Positions 9,377-18,711 of a stretch of 64,000 bases of DNA are shown here, in pieces. The notes beneath the pieces were generated by a model. It made no database searches. It saw only the letters and a program-made list of their open reading frames with translations, and had not been told where the DNA came from. The position numbers and the translations under genes were made by a program. This DNA comes from Armigeres subalbatus. Lineage: Eukaryota; Arthropoda; Insecta; Diptera; Culicidae. The DNA lies in contig NC_085141.1 of the NCBI RefSeq assembly GCF_024139115.2, forward strand, positions 222,504,307 through 222,568,306. Reading direction: 5' to 3'. Numbering within the stretch: position 1 is the stretch's first letter; each line of letters starts with the position of its first letter.

Positions 9377-10105
9377 CATTTACCCAAGCAGCACAACTTG
9401 TTTCACTACTGAACATTTCACTGTGTTGGAACTATTCGGAAAGAAACAATCTTTGCGTATGTGCCATCAAATATAACTCTCTTGCAATCTAAAAAGCGCA
9501 AGAGGTGCAGCCTACGGAAACATCCTACGATTGCAGTAAAATTGCAATAATGTTACAAAATACTATAGCGGAAAATAAAATAAAATGAAAATATAAAACT
9601 GGATTCGATGCCTTTCTTGTGATTGATAGTCCTTCACTCTACCACAGCACCATTCGACACTTCGAAGGGACTGCATGTTGACTCATCATAAAAGCCATGC
9701 GATTATGAAGGTTTGTACTAGTGCTTCCTGTTACTTGATTGCACCATCACAGGAAAAAAATGTGAGTTGTCAAAACGTTGAACGATGCTAAATTAAACAA
9801 GAAGACACACTCAACTTATCTGCAACTTAATTTAAACAAACAATTAAATTTTAAAAGACGCATTGAAGTTACATGGTAAAAAATATGCAACTTAATGATT
9901 TTGTTTCGTGTTTGCAACATGAAGTGCAGTATTTTTTGGTTGTTTGTTTCCAAATGTCAAACACGTACTGCATTTCAATGCTAATGAATCATTGATCACA
10001 ATTTCGAACGTGTTTGACATCTTGATGCAACATTTTCGTACTTTGATGTTTTTCCAATGCCTTTAATGAAACTGAATAGAAACAAGGTGCTTCTAGAAAG
10101 ATTTT
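9377..10105. other. unassigned AT-rich DNA
   Basis: I see no gene in this stretch. It begins CCCAAGCAGCACAA, similar to other CCCAAG-type element ends in the window (56.79 and 59.63 kb), so it may start inside a MITE. It also holds a local inverted pair TGTCAAACACGT and ACGTGTTTGACA near 9955 and 10009. Confidence 0.4.
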
Positions 10106-10253
10106 ATTAAATATTTAATATTGAATATTAAATATTAAATATTAAATATTAAATATTAAATATTAAATATTAAATATTAAATATTAAATATTAAATATTA
10201 AATATTTAATATTTAATATTTAATATTAAATATTAAATATTAAATATTAAATA
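10106..10253. repeat. (ATATTAA)n satellite, left block
   Basis: A near-perfect heptamer repeat TATTAAA. Around 10199-10222 the unit flips to its complement (TATTTAA) and back, which makes the array locally palindromic. It continues after the MITE at 10443. Confidence 0.95.
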
Positions 10254-10442
10254 GGGGGAATGACGGCTTTGGCAGGTTTTGTTCTATTATTGGCAGGGGT
10301 TTTTTATGACTGACCATGCTCAAATTTGGCCTAAACATTCTTTGCATTTCAAAAAATATTGTGGCCCAATGTCATAAAATTTGGTCGACAAAAACCCCTC
10401 TGACAATAATAGAACAAAACCGGCCAAAGCCGTCTTTCCCCC
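10254..10442. mobile_element. 189-bp MITE with TIRs of about 50 bp inside the satellite
   Basis: Left arm GGGGGAATGACGGCTTTGGC and right arm (complement) GGGGGAAAGACGGCTTTGGC continue to match for about 50 bp with few mismatches. The element is flanked by TA on both sides (10252-10253 and 10443-10444), compatible with a TA target, but the repeat context makes the TSD ambiguous. No coding capacity. Confidence 0.85.
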
Positions 10443-10927
10443 TATTAAATATTAAAAATTAAATTTAAATATTAAATATTAAATATTAAATATTAAATAT
10501 TAAATATTAAATATTAAATATTAAATATTAAATATTAAATATTAAATATTAAATATTAAATATTAAATATTAAATATTAAATATTAAATATTAAATATTA
10601 AATATTAAATATTAAATATTAAATATTAAATATTAAATATTAAATATTAAATATTAAATATTAAATATTAAATATTAAATATTAAATATTAAATATTAAA
10701 TATTAAATATTAAATATTAAATATTAAATATTAAATATTAAATATTAAATATTAAATATTAAATATTAAATATTAAATATTAAATATTAAATATTAAATA
10801 TTAAATATTAAATATTAAATATTAAATATTAAATATTAAATATTAAATATTAAATATTAAATATTAAATATTAAATATTAAATATTAAATATTAAATATT
10901 AAATATTAAATATTAAATATTAAATAT
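10443..10927. repeat. (ATATTAA)n satellite, right block
   Basis: About 485 bp of almost perfect TATTAAA heptamers, roughly 69 units, running directly into the 3' tail of RTE-A2. Both blocks together hold about 90 units. Such arrays are prone to assembly error, so the length is uncertain. Confidence 0.95.
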
Positions 10928-12129
10928 GTATTATTATTATTTATTCAGACTAAGGCCGAAGTGGCCTGTGCGGTATAAAAGAGTCTTCTCCATTCGGCTC
11001 GGTCCTTGGCTACGCGTCGCCAACCACGCAGTCTGCGTAGGGTCCGCAAGTCATTTTCCACCTGATCGAACCACCTTACCTCGCCTTCTTGTGCCCGTCG
11101 GATCGTTGTCGAGAACCATTTTCACCGGGTTACTGTCCGACATTTTGGCTACGTACCCGGCCCACCGCAGTCGTCCGATTTTCACGGTGTGAACGATGGA
11201 TGGTTCTCCCAGCATCTCATGCAACTCGTGGTTCATTCGCCTCCTTCACGTACCGTCCACCATCTGCACCCCATCATAGATGGTACGCAGCACTTTCCTT
11301 TCGAAAACTCCGAGTGCGCGTTGGTCCTTCACGAGCATCGTCCAGGTCTCGTGTCCGTAGAGGACTACCGGTCTAATGAACTAATTTGTAGATTGTCAGT
11401 TTGGTACGGCGGCGAATTCTATTCGATCGGAGCGTCTTGCGGAGTCCAAAGTACATACGATTTCCAGCCACTATGCGTCTCCGAATTTCTCTGCTGGTAT
11501 CATTTTCAGCAGTCACCAGTGAGCCAAAGTACACAAATTCTTTTACCACCTCGATTTCGTCACCACCGATGCCAACTCGCGGTGGGTGGCTCACATTGTC
11601 TTCTCTTGAGCCTCTATCATGTACTTCGTCTTCGACGTGTTGATGGCTTGTCCGATCCGCTTGGCTTCCCTCTTCAGTCTGATGTAGGCTTCCTCCATCT
11701 TCTCAAAGATACGTGCCATAATATCTATGTCGTCAGCGAAGCCAAATAGCTGGACGGACTTATTGAAAATTGTACCACTCATGTTGATCCCTGCTCTTCG
11801 TATTACCCCTTCTAAAGCGATGTTGAGTAGCAGACACGAAATACCATCACCTTGCCGTAACCCTCTGCAGGTTTCGAAGGGACTCGAGAATGCCCCTGAA
11901 ACTCGAACTACGCACATCACCCGATCCTTCGTCGCTTTGATCAACCGTGTTCGTGCATTAGCTGCCGTAGCTGGTCCCGATCGATTGTATCATAAGCGGC
12001 TTTGAAGTCAATGAATAGATGATGTATGGGCACGTTGTATTCGCGGCATTTCTGCAGTACTTGGCGAATGGCGAACACCTGGTCCGTGGTGGAGCGTTCG
12101 CCCATAAAACCCGCCTGATACTGCTGCAC
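10928..12129 (-). mobile_element. RTE-A2: 5'-truncated RTE-A copy
   Basis: Minus-strand copy holding the 3' tail, the C-terminal region and the RT domain back to about YQAGFMGERSTTDQVF. Frameshifts and small deletions are common. One of them is a 24-bp loss near 11950 that lies between two ACACGGTT repeats of the parent sequence. The catalytic FGFADDIDI is still readable (11730-11760). The copy ends at the tail of RTE-A3 with no TSD that I can see. Confidence 0.85.
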
Positions 12130-13172
12130 GATTCATTCATTTATTCAGACTAAGGCCGAAGTGGCATGTGCAAAATATAAGAGTCTTCTCCATTCGGCTC
12201 GGTCCATGGCTACACGTCGCCAGCCACGCAGTCTACGGAGGGTCCGCAAGTCATCTTCCACCTGATCGATCCACCTTGCCCGCTGCGCACCTCGCCTTCT
12301 TGTACCCGTCGGATCGTTGTCGAGAACCATTTTCACCGGGTTATTGTCCGACATTCTGGCTACGTGCCCGGCCCACCGCAGTCGTCCGATTTTCGCGGTG
12401 TGAACGATGGATGGTTCTCCCAGCAGCTGATGCAACTCGTGGTTCATTCGCCTCCTCCACGTACCGTCCGCCATCTGCACCCCACCATAGATGGTACGCA
12501 GCACTTTCCTTTCGAAAACTCCGAGTGCGCGTTGGTCCTCCACGAGCATCCAGGTCTCGTGTCCGTAGAGGACTACCTGTCTAATGAGCGTTCTGTAGAT
12601 TGTCAGTTTGGTACGGCGGCGAACTCTATTCGATCGGAGCGTCTTGCAGAGTCCAAACTACGTACGATTTCCAGCCACTATGCGTCTCCGAATTTCTGTG
12701 CTGCTATCATTTTCGGCAGTCACCAGTGAGCCAAAGTACACAAATTCTTCTACCACCACCATTCGTCACCACTGATGCAAACTCGAGGTCGGTGGCTCAC
12801 ATTGAATTCTCTTGAACCTCTCGCTATCATGTACTTCGTCTTTGACGTGTTGATGACTAGTCCGATCCGCTTAGCTTCTCTCTTCAGTCTGATGTAGGCT
12901 TCCTCCATCTTCTCAAAGTTACGTGCCATAATATCTATGTCGTTGGCAAAGCCAAATAGCTGGAAGGACTTATTGAAAATTGTACCACTCGTGTTGATCC
13001 CTGCTCTTCGTATTAGACCTTCCAAAGCGATGTTGAATAGCAGACACGAAAGACCATCACCTTGCCGTAACCCTCTGCGGGCTTCGAAGGGACTCGAGAA
13101 TGCCCCTGAAACTCGAACTACACACATCACCCGATCCATCGTCGCTTTGATCAACCGTGTACGTACATTAGC
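12130..13172 (-). mobile_element. RTE-A3, 3' half (split by the CR1 element)
   Basis: Minus-strand RTE-A copy from a tail of AATGAATGAAT type through the C-terminal region (RWAGHVARMSDNNPVKM) to the RT core (GLRQGDGLSCLLFN, FGFANDIDI). The first catalytic Asp of FADD is changed to Asn here, which alone would inactivate the RT. It breaks at TAGC (13169-13172) and resumes at 17733, so a CR1 element was inserted. It shares the 24-bp deletion seen in RTE-A2. Confidence 0.85.
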
Positions 13173-13912
13173 GTACAATTTTTGGCAACACTGCCGTGCT
13201 GTGTTTTTGTGCAATTTCGACCTGAGATTTAAGATACAAATATTTTACCGTTATTCACGCCTACAATTGTTATCCGCCGCATCAATCGTTTCCTGACTAC
13301 ATAGTCTACAACTCCTGCTGAAATCAAAACGCATCGCCATAGGTAGGATTATAGAATTTTAGATCAAATTCTGAGTCGGCTCGAGTGTGAAGAAACATTC
13401 CGCTGCCATTTTCCGCCCCGATTCCACCTCGCCACTCTCCACCTATGAGACCATCGTTTTGTCCTGTTTACAAACAGTAGTAGAAACCGCCCAGCCCCAC
13501 TCACCGCCACCCCCTCATCACCACCTGCTGTTTGATTTAGTATCCGCTGCCATACACAAAATTGTCAAGACCCACCTGTAAAACCATCCATGGGAGGAAT
13601 AAACACCGTTTTTTTCTCCTGCTGTTATCATTCCAAACATCCGAACGCCTGAAAAAGGATCCATTCGCACTCATCAGATCCAACTATCTCCGGTCCCACG
13701 TACCTGATTGTTTTTCAACTTTAAGGCAGGTGAGGTGCAATAGTGTTAGTTCCGTGAGGATCGCTTCATTGTTTCACACACATATTTCGAGCAACTGTCA
13801 TCTCCGCTAGCGATATTTCTTCTCCGTTTCGCTAGTGGCGCCATCTACATCCAAGCACTCGAATTTCTGAATTTTAACACTCGTTTGCCCACAACGCAAA
13901 ATCTTCAACATC
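13173..13912 (+). promoter_or_regulatory. 5' leader of the CR1 element (inferred promoter region)
   Basis: 740 bp without a long plus-strand frame precede ORF1. Non-LTR elements carry an internal promoter in this position. I see no specific box that proves it. Confidence 0.4.
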
Positions 13913-14773
13913 ATGCTTGGCGTTTGTGAGAGTTGTGCCAACGAACTTACCGAGGATGGAGCAGTTAAATGCGGTGGTTTTTGCTCGACATGTTTCTGCC
14001 AAAACTGCTCCAAAATGGATAACATTATCCGTGATAACGTAGGAAGTAATTCAAATTTGTTTTGGATGTGCAATGCATGCAGTACAATGATGCGTAGTGC
14101 TCGGTTCAAAAATGTAATGATATCAATGAACGCCTCAAATGCACAAAGTTTCGAAGAGCTGAAAAACGAAATCCGCTGTAGCGTATTAGATGAAATTAGG
14201 CAGGAAATCCGGACGAGTTTCAAGGAGTTTATTGAAGTCGTTCCGAAAACTCCTGCTCCTGTTCAAACTGGTATGTTCTCCGGATCCTCCAAGAGAAAAC
14301 GTGACAACGATGGAAAGAACGAGCCAACCCCAAAAAGAATAATTCGTAATCAACTACGTCGTGGTACGGATATCTCCGCTCAATCTAGTGCCATTGGTGT
14401 ACCCGATCTCAACAGGTTCTGGTTGTATGTCTCTGACATATCTGCTGAAACACCCGATGATCTCGTCACGGAATTGATACAACAAAGATTAGGCTCCACT
14501 GATCTAAAAATTGTTAAATTAGTTCCCCGGGGAAAAGATGTGCGCTTCCTAAGCTTTGTGTCTTTCAAAGTGGGTATGCCGATGCATCTGAAGCAGAAAG
14601 CATTGACGGATTCTACATGGCCTAGTGAAATTTCTTTTCGAGAATTTGAAGAAAAGACTAATTCACGCAGGGTTTTTTGGAAACCGGCGATACCTTCCGG
14701 TACTGTGACAGAATCCAGTTCTCCGAGCGTGCGGAGCAACATGACGAGCAGTACTGCAGATCAACGCATGTAA
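13913..14773 (+). CDS. CR1 ORF1 protein with PHD-like zinc finger
   Basis: An intact 286-codon frame. Residues 5-56 form a Cys-rich finger: C5-C8, C20-C24, C29-C32, then W51 and C53-C56. The position usually held by His in a PHD finger is Cys. A charged region, KRKRDNDGKNEPTPKR (about 125-140), may be a nuclear localisation signal. The C-terminal third (FWLYVSDISAETPDDLV onward) looks like a small RNA-binding-type fold seen in CR1/L2 ORF1 proteins, by inference only. ORF1 proteins bind element RNA in the retrotransposition particle. The stop at 14771-14773 lies 38 bp before a good ORF2 ATG at 14812. Confidence 0.75.
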   Translation: MLGVCESCANELTEDGAVKCGGFCSTCFCQNCSKMDNIIRDNVGSNSNLFWMCNACSTMMRSARFKNVMISMNASNAQSFEELKNEIRCSVLDEIRQEIRTSFKEFIEVVPKTPAPVQTGMFSGSSKRKRDNDGKNEPTPKRIIRNQLRRGTDISAQSSAIGVPDLNRFWLYVSDISAETPDDLVTELIQQRLGSTDLKIVKLVPRGKDVRFLSFVSFKVGMPMHLKQKALTDSTWPSEISFREFEEKTNSRRVFWKPAIPSGTVTESSSPSVRSNMTSSTADQRM

Positions 14774-17397
14774 CAAATAACGCAGCTGCATCTCTGCCAG
14801 ATATTTCATCAATGTCTGTAATCGCCAATTCCGAAAACACTGTCGTGAAATTCGTAACCGTTTACTACCAAAACGTGAGAGGAATCCGTACTAAAACAAA
14901 CGAGCTTTTACTCAAACTATGTACTTGTGAATACGACATTATTGTGCTCACTGAAACGTGGTTACGCTCCGATGTCGCTAGCTCCGAGTTTGCAGCAAAC
15001 TACTCAGTTTTCCGTTGTGACCGAAATGCCGCCTCCAACGATCTTCAACGTGGTGGAGGGGTCTTGATTGCAGTTAAATCCAGCTTAAATTGCAATTCAG
15101 TGGAACTCGCCAACTGTGAAAATCTCGAGCAAATTTCTGTGCGTATTAAACTACAGAGAACAACGCTCTATGTATGCGGTATCTACCTTCGACCAAACTC
15201 CCAACCCGTTCTGTACTCTACGCACTCCTGTGCTGTACATCAAATCTGTGATATGGCTTTGGACTCAGATCAGATCGTCGTTGTTGGTGACTACAACTTA
15301 CCACAGTTGGCATGGTCGTTTGATGAAGACGTAAACAGCCTGATCCCTTCGAATGCATCATCCGAACAAGAAATATCTTTGGTTGAGACAATGGTTGGCT
15401 CTGGACTATATCAAATCAACAATCTGCTAAACTCGAATGGTCGCACTCTTGACCTGGCTTTTGTAAGCGATCCGAATGCCGCTGATCTTATTCAACCGCC
15501 GACACCACTTCTTAAAATGGACAGTCATCACAAACCGTTCGTCCTTCATATCGAGGTCAATGACAATTGTGTGCAGCACGCTAGGGATCTTGTCCACTCC
15601 GATAGCTTAGATTTCGACTTCCGGCGATGTAATTTTTCTGACTTGAATAGCGCAATGTCGAGCGTGGATTGGACGGAAATGATTCATGCTACAGACACCG
15701 ATTCCATGGTATGTATTTTCTACGAAAAAATATTCGATATTCTGCAGACCCATGTTCCGCTCAAAAGGAGAAGACGAGCTGCTTACCGACAACCTTGGTG
15801 GACACCTGAATTACAACATCTCCGGAACGTTATCCGTAAGTCGCGTAAACGCTACTTCCGTTCCCGAACGAATGAGAATTTGAACAGTCTTCGCTCTCTC
15901 GAATCGCAATACAGTAATAGCCAGGAAATTGCTTTCCGTAGTTACATTGTTCGATTAGAGACATCTGCAAAAGAAAATCCTGCTTCATTCTGGTCCTATA
16001 TCAAAAGCAGAAAAAGCACAAACCGTATTCCTGCCGAAATGACTTTCAACGACGCCGTTGCTGACTCACCAGAAGGAGTTGCGAACCTGTTTGCGAATTT
16101 TTTCGAGAGTGTATACAGCACTGCTCCAAAAACTTTCTCTCCGACTAGTATGAGCACAGGCCCGGCTTTCGACATGAATTGCCCATCCTTAGTAGTGAAC
16201 CAGAGGGATATTTTGTCAGCTTTGCTGAATCTCGACGCGTCGAAAGGATCTGGTGTGGACAATCTACCACCGCTGTTTTTAAAAGAATGTGCTCCTAATT
16301 TGCTGTTGCCATTAACGCTTATTTTCAATAGATCTATCAATGAGAGCACTTTTCCAATAGCATGGAAACTATCCTCCATTACTCCGATCTTCAAGGCTGG
16401 TGATAATCATGCTGTGGAAAACTATAGAGGTATTTCGATATTATGTTGCCTGGCCAAGGTGTTTGAAGGTCTGGTTCACAGCGTTTTGTATACAGCTTCT
16501 CTTCCGCTGATATCAGATATGCAGCACGGTTTTGTTAAAAAGCGCTCGACAACAACCAATCTAATGACCTTTGTGAATAATCTCTCTACGGAAATTGAAA
16601 GTCGTCGACAAGTGGATGCCATATATTTTGATTTTTCGAAGGCGTTCGACAAGGTTCCTCATGATCTCGCAATAGCCAAATTCCGACACCTTGGATTACC
16701 TGAATGGCTCACTGGATGGCTACAGTCTTATCTGAGTGGAAGAAAGGCGTTTGTCAACATAAATGGATCACGTTCTCGCACTATTGCCATCACATCAGGC
16801 GTCCCTCAAGGCAGCGTTCTGGGACCTTTGTTGTTCATTCTCTTCGTGAACGATTTGTGCTACCGTTTAAAATCGCATCTGTTGCTCTATGCCGATGATC
16901 TCAAAATTTACAAAGTAATCTCATCGTATCTTGACTGCTGTGCCCTTCAAGCTGATATTGACGAGCTTCAGCTATGGTGCATCGAAAATGGAATGGAACT
17001 GAACGTTGGCAAATGTAAGGTTATTTCGTTTTCACGCCGCCAATTTCAAACTGAGTTTGAATATTGCGTCAACTCGGTTGCCCTGGATCGAGTTCAAACT
17101 ATCCGTGATTTGGGTGTAATTATAGACAATAAACTTAGATTCAATGAGCACGTTAGTACGACAACAGCAAAAGCATTCGCGGCACTGGGATTTATTCGTC
17201 GCAACACATACGGTTTCACGGATGTTCACGCTCTGAAGGCTTTATACTGCTCGATCGTTCGTAGCATAATGGAATACGCACAACTCAAATCATTCGTATG
17301 GAGAGGGTTCAACGCAGCTTCGTACGATACGCACTTCGACAGCTTCCATGGAACGACCCATCTAATCTTCCAGACTATTGCAACCGTTGCAGATTAA
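14677..17397 (+). CDS. CR1 ORF2: endonuclease and reverse transcriptase (C-terminus frameshifted)
   Basis: The open frame overlaps ORF1 by 97 bp if started at 14677. The ATG at 14812 is the likelier start because homology-like sequence begins there. The endonuclease shows YYQNVRGIRTKTNE, LTETWL, GGGVLIAV, VVGDYNLPQLAW and DSHHKP (SHH rather than the usual SDH). The RT shows SPEGVANLFANFF, KGSGVDNLPPLFLK, ITPIFKAGD, QHGFVKKRSTTTNL, IYFDFSKAFDKVPH, SGVPQGSVLGPLLF and the catalytic LLYADDLKIY (about 16880-16910). After EYAQ (about 17283) the frame is wrong: a deletion of a few dozen bases moves the true C-terminus to another frame (17298-17681). Confidence 0.82.
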   Translation: METGDTFRYCDRIQFSERAEQHDEQYCRSTHVTNNAAASLPDISSMSVIANSENTVVKFVTVYYQNVRGIRTKTNELLLKLCTCEYDIIVLTETWLRSDVASSEFAANYSVFRCDRNAASNDLQRGGGVLIAVKSSLNCNSVELANCENLEQISVRIKLQRTTLYVCGIYLRPNSQPVLYSTHSCAVHQICDMALDSDQIVVVGDYNLPQLAWSFDEDVNSLIPSNASSEQEISLVETMVGSGLYQINNLLNSNGRTLDLAFVSDPNAADLIQPPTPLLKMDSHHKPFVLHIEVNDNCVQHARDLVHSDSLDFDFRRCNFSDLNSAMSSVDWTEMIHATDTDSMVCIFYEKIFDILQTHVPLKRRRRAAYRQPWWTPELQHLRNVIRKSRKRYFRSRTNENLNSLRSLESQYSNSQEIAFRSYIVRLETSAKENPASFWSYIKSRKSTNRIPAEMTFNDAVADSPEGVANLFANFFESVYSTAPKTFSPTSMSTGPAFDMNCPSLVVNQRDILSALLNLDASKGSGVDNLPPLFLKECAPNLLLPLTLIFNRSINESTFPIAWKLSSITPIFKAGDNHAVENYRGISILCCLAKVFEGLVHSVLYTASLPLISDMQHGFVKKRSTTTNLMTFVNNLSTEIESRRQVDAIYFDFSKAFDKVPHDLAIAKFRHLGLPEWLTGWLQSYLSGRKAFVNINGSRSRTIAITSGVPQGSVLGPLLFILFVNDLCYRLKSHLLLYADDLKIYKVISSYLDCCALQADIDELQLWCIENGMELNVGKCKVISFSRRQFQTEFEYCVNSVALDRVQTIRDLGVIIDNKLRFNEHVSTTTAKAFAALGFIRRNTYGFTDVHALKALYCSIVRSIMEYAQLKSFVWRGFNAASYDTHFDSFHGTTHLIFQTIATVAD

Positions 17398-17681
17398 TCG
17401 ATTTAGAAACATTAGATTTGAGACGAAAAAAACTTGCTAGACTTTTCATGTTTGATCTCATCGTGAATAACGTAGATAGCCCTTCACTCTTGAGAAACAT
17501 CAATTTTTATGCACCTTCTCGTCAGCTCCGCGTGAGAGACCTTTTCCTTGTTAGAAGACATAGAACTACCTACGGTTATAACAACCCACTTGACAATTGT
17601 GTTAGACTTTTTAATAATGTTAGTGATGTTTTTGATTTTAATGTGTCCCTGTTTAAAAGTAGAATTAGAAACTTAGTATAG
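17298..17681 (+). pseudogene. CR1 ORF2 C-terminal segment in shifted frame
   Basis: The frame carries RMERVQRSFVRYALRQLPW, RCRLIDLETLDLRRKKL and a tail SLFKSRIRNLV*, the usual C-terminal region of CR1/Jockey-type ORF2. It is out of frame with 14677-17397, so this copy would make an ORF2 product with a wrong tail. Confidence 0.75.
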
Positions 17682-17732
17682 AAATCAGTCTGTGGAATTT
17701 ATAAATTCGAGACGAAGACAAGAATAAATAAA

Positions 17733-18711
17733 TAGCTGCCGTAACTGGTCTCGATCGATTGTATCATAAGCGGCTTCGAAGTCGATGAATAGATGATGTG
17801 TGGGCACGTTGTATTCACGGCATTTCTGCAGTACTTGGCAAATGACGAACACCTGGTCCGTGGTGGAGCGTTCACCCATAAAACCCTGATACTGCCCCAC
17901 GAACTCGCTTGCAATTGGTGCTAGTCGACGGCATAAAATTTGGGAAAGTACCTTGTAGGCGGCGTTCAGCAATGTGATTGCGCGATAGTTGCTACAATCT
18001 AGCTTATCGCTCTTTTTGTAGATGGGACACACGACACCTTCCATCCACTCCTGCGGCAGAATCTCATCCTCCCAAACCTTGGTAATTACCCAGTGCAACG
18101 TTCTAGTCAGTGCCTCACCATCGTGTTTAAAAAGTTCTCCTGGTAGTTGGTCAACCCCAGGGGCTTTGTTGTTCTTCAGCCGGCCAATCTCCTCCTGGAT
18201 TTCCCGGAGATCCGGAGCCGGTAGAATTATGTCCTGCGCGCGTTCTCACAGGTCCATCACCATACCGCCATCTTCATCTGCCACATCGCCATTCAGGTGT
18301 TCTTCGTAGTGCTGCCGCCACCTTTGGATCACCGCACGCTCGTTCGTAAGAAGGTTCCCGTTTATATCCTTGCAAATATCGGGCTGTGTTACGTGGCCCT
18401 TACGTGAACGGTTTAACTTCTCATAGAACTTTCGTGCGTTTAATAACGCACCCCACTAATGCGCGGTACAGTTGTTCCGTCTCTTCGCGGTCTCCTTCTT
18501 CCTGCTGGCGCTTTTTCCTCTGAAAAATCGAGTTTTGTCTGTTCCGCGCCCGTTTATATCGTGCCTCGTTCGCCCTCGTGCGGTGTTGCAGCAATCTCGC
18601 ACATGCTGCATTCTTCTCTTCCACTAACTGCTCACATTCGCCGTCATACCAGTCTTTTCTCTAATCCACGGGCAACGTGCCAAGTACAGCGGTTGCGGTG
18701 CTACCAATGGT
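17733..18711 (-). mobile_element. RTE-A3, 5' half (continues 12130-13172)
   Basis: Minus-strand RTE-A sequence from AAYDTIDRDQLRQL back through YRAITLLNAAYKVL and the linker to RTANEARYKRARNRQNS. It ends at CTACCAATGG (18711), inside the linker, so the RTE-A3 copy was already 5'-truncated. Small insertions and frameshifts occur (for example about 21 bp near 18441-18462). This half carries no endonuclease core. Confidence 0.82.

Larger units (their letters stand above)
13173..17732 (+). mobile_element. CR1-clade non-LTR element, full length (4.56 kb)
   Basis: The element lies between TAGC at 13169-13172 and TAGC at 17733-17736, and the RTE-A reading continues on both sides, so the ends are good to a few bases. 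It has a 740-bp 5' leader, an ORF1 with a PHD-like zinc finger, an ORF2 with endonuclease and RT, and a very short 3' end (AATAAATAAAT). I call it CR1 clade from the zinc-finger ORF1 and the RT (LLYADDLKIYK). A Q-like mosquito CR1 is the nearest family I can name. ORF1 is intact and ORF2 has one C-terminal lesion, so the copy is rather young. Confidence 0.82.

Noticed and set aside
10443..10927. Telomeric repeat
   Set aside because: The heptamer ATATTAA is not a telomerase-type repeat, and the array is interstitial with a retroelement tail on one side.
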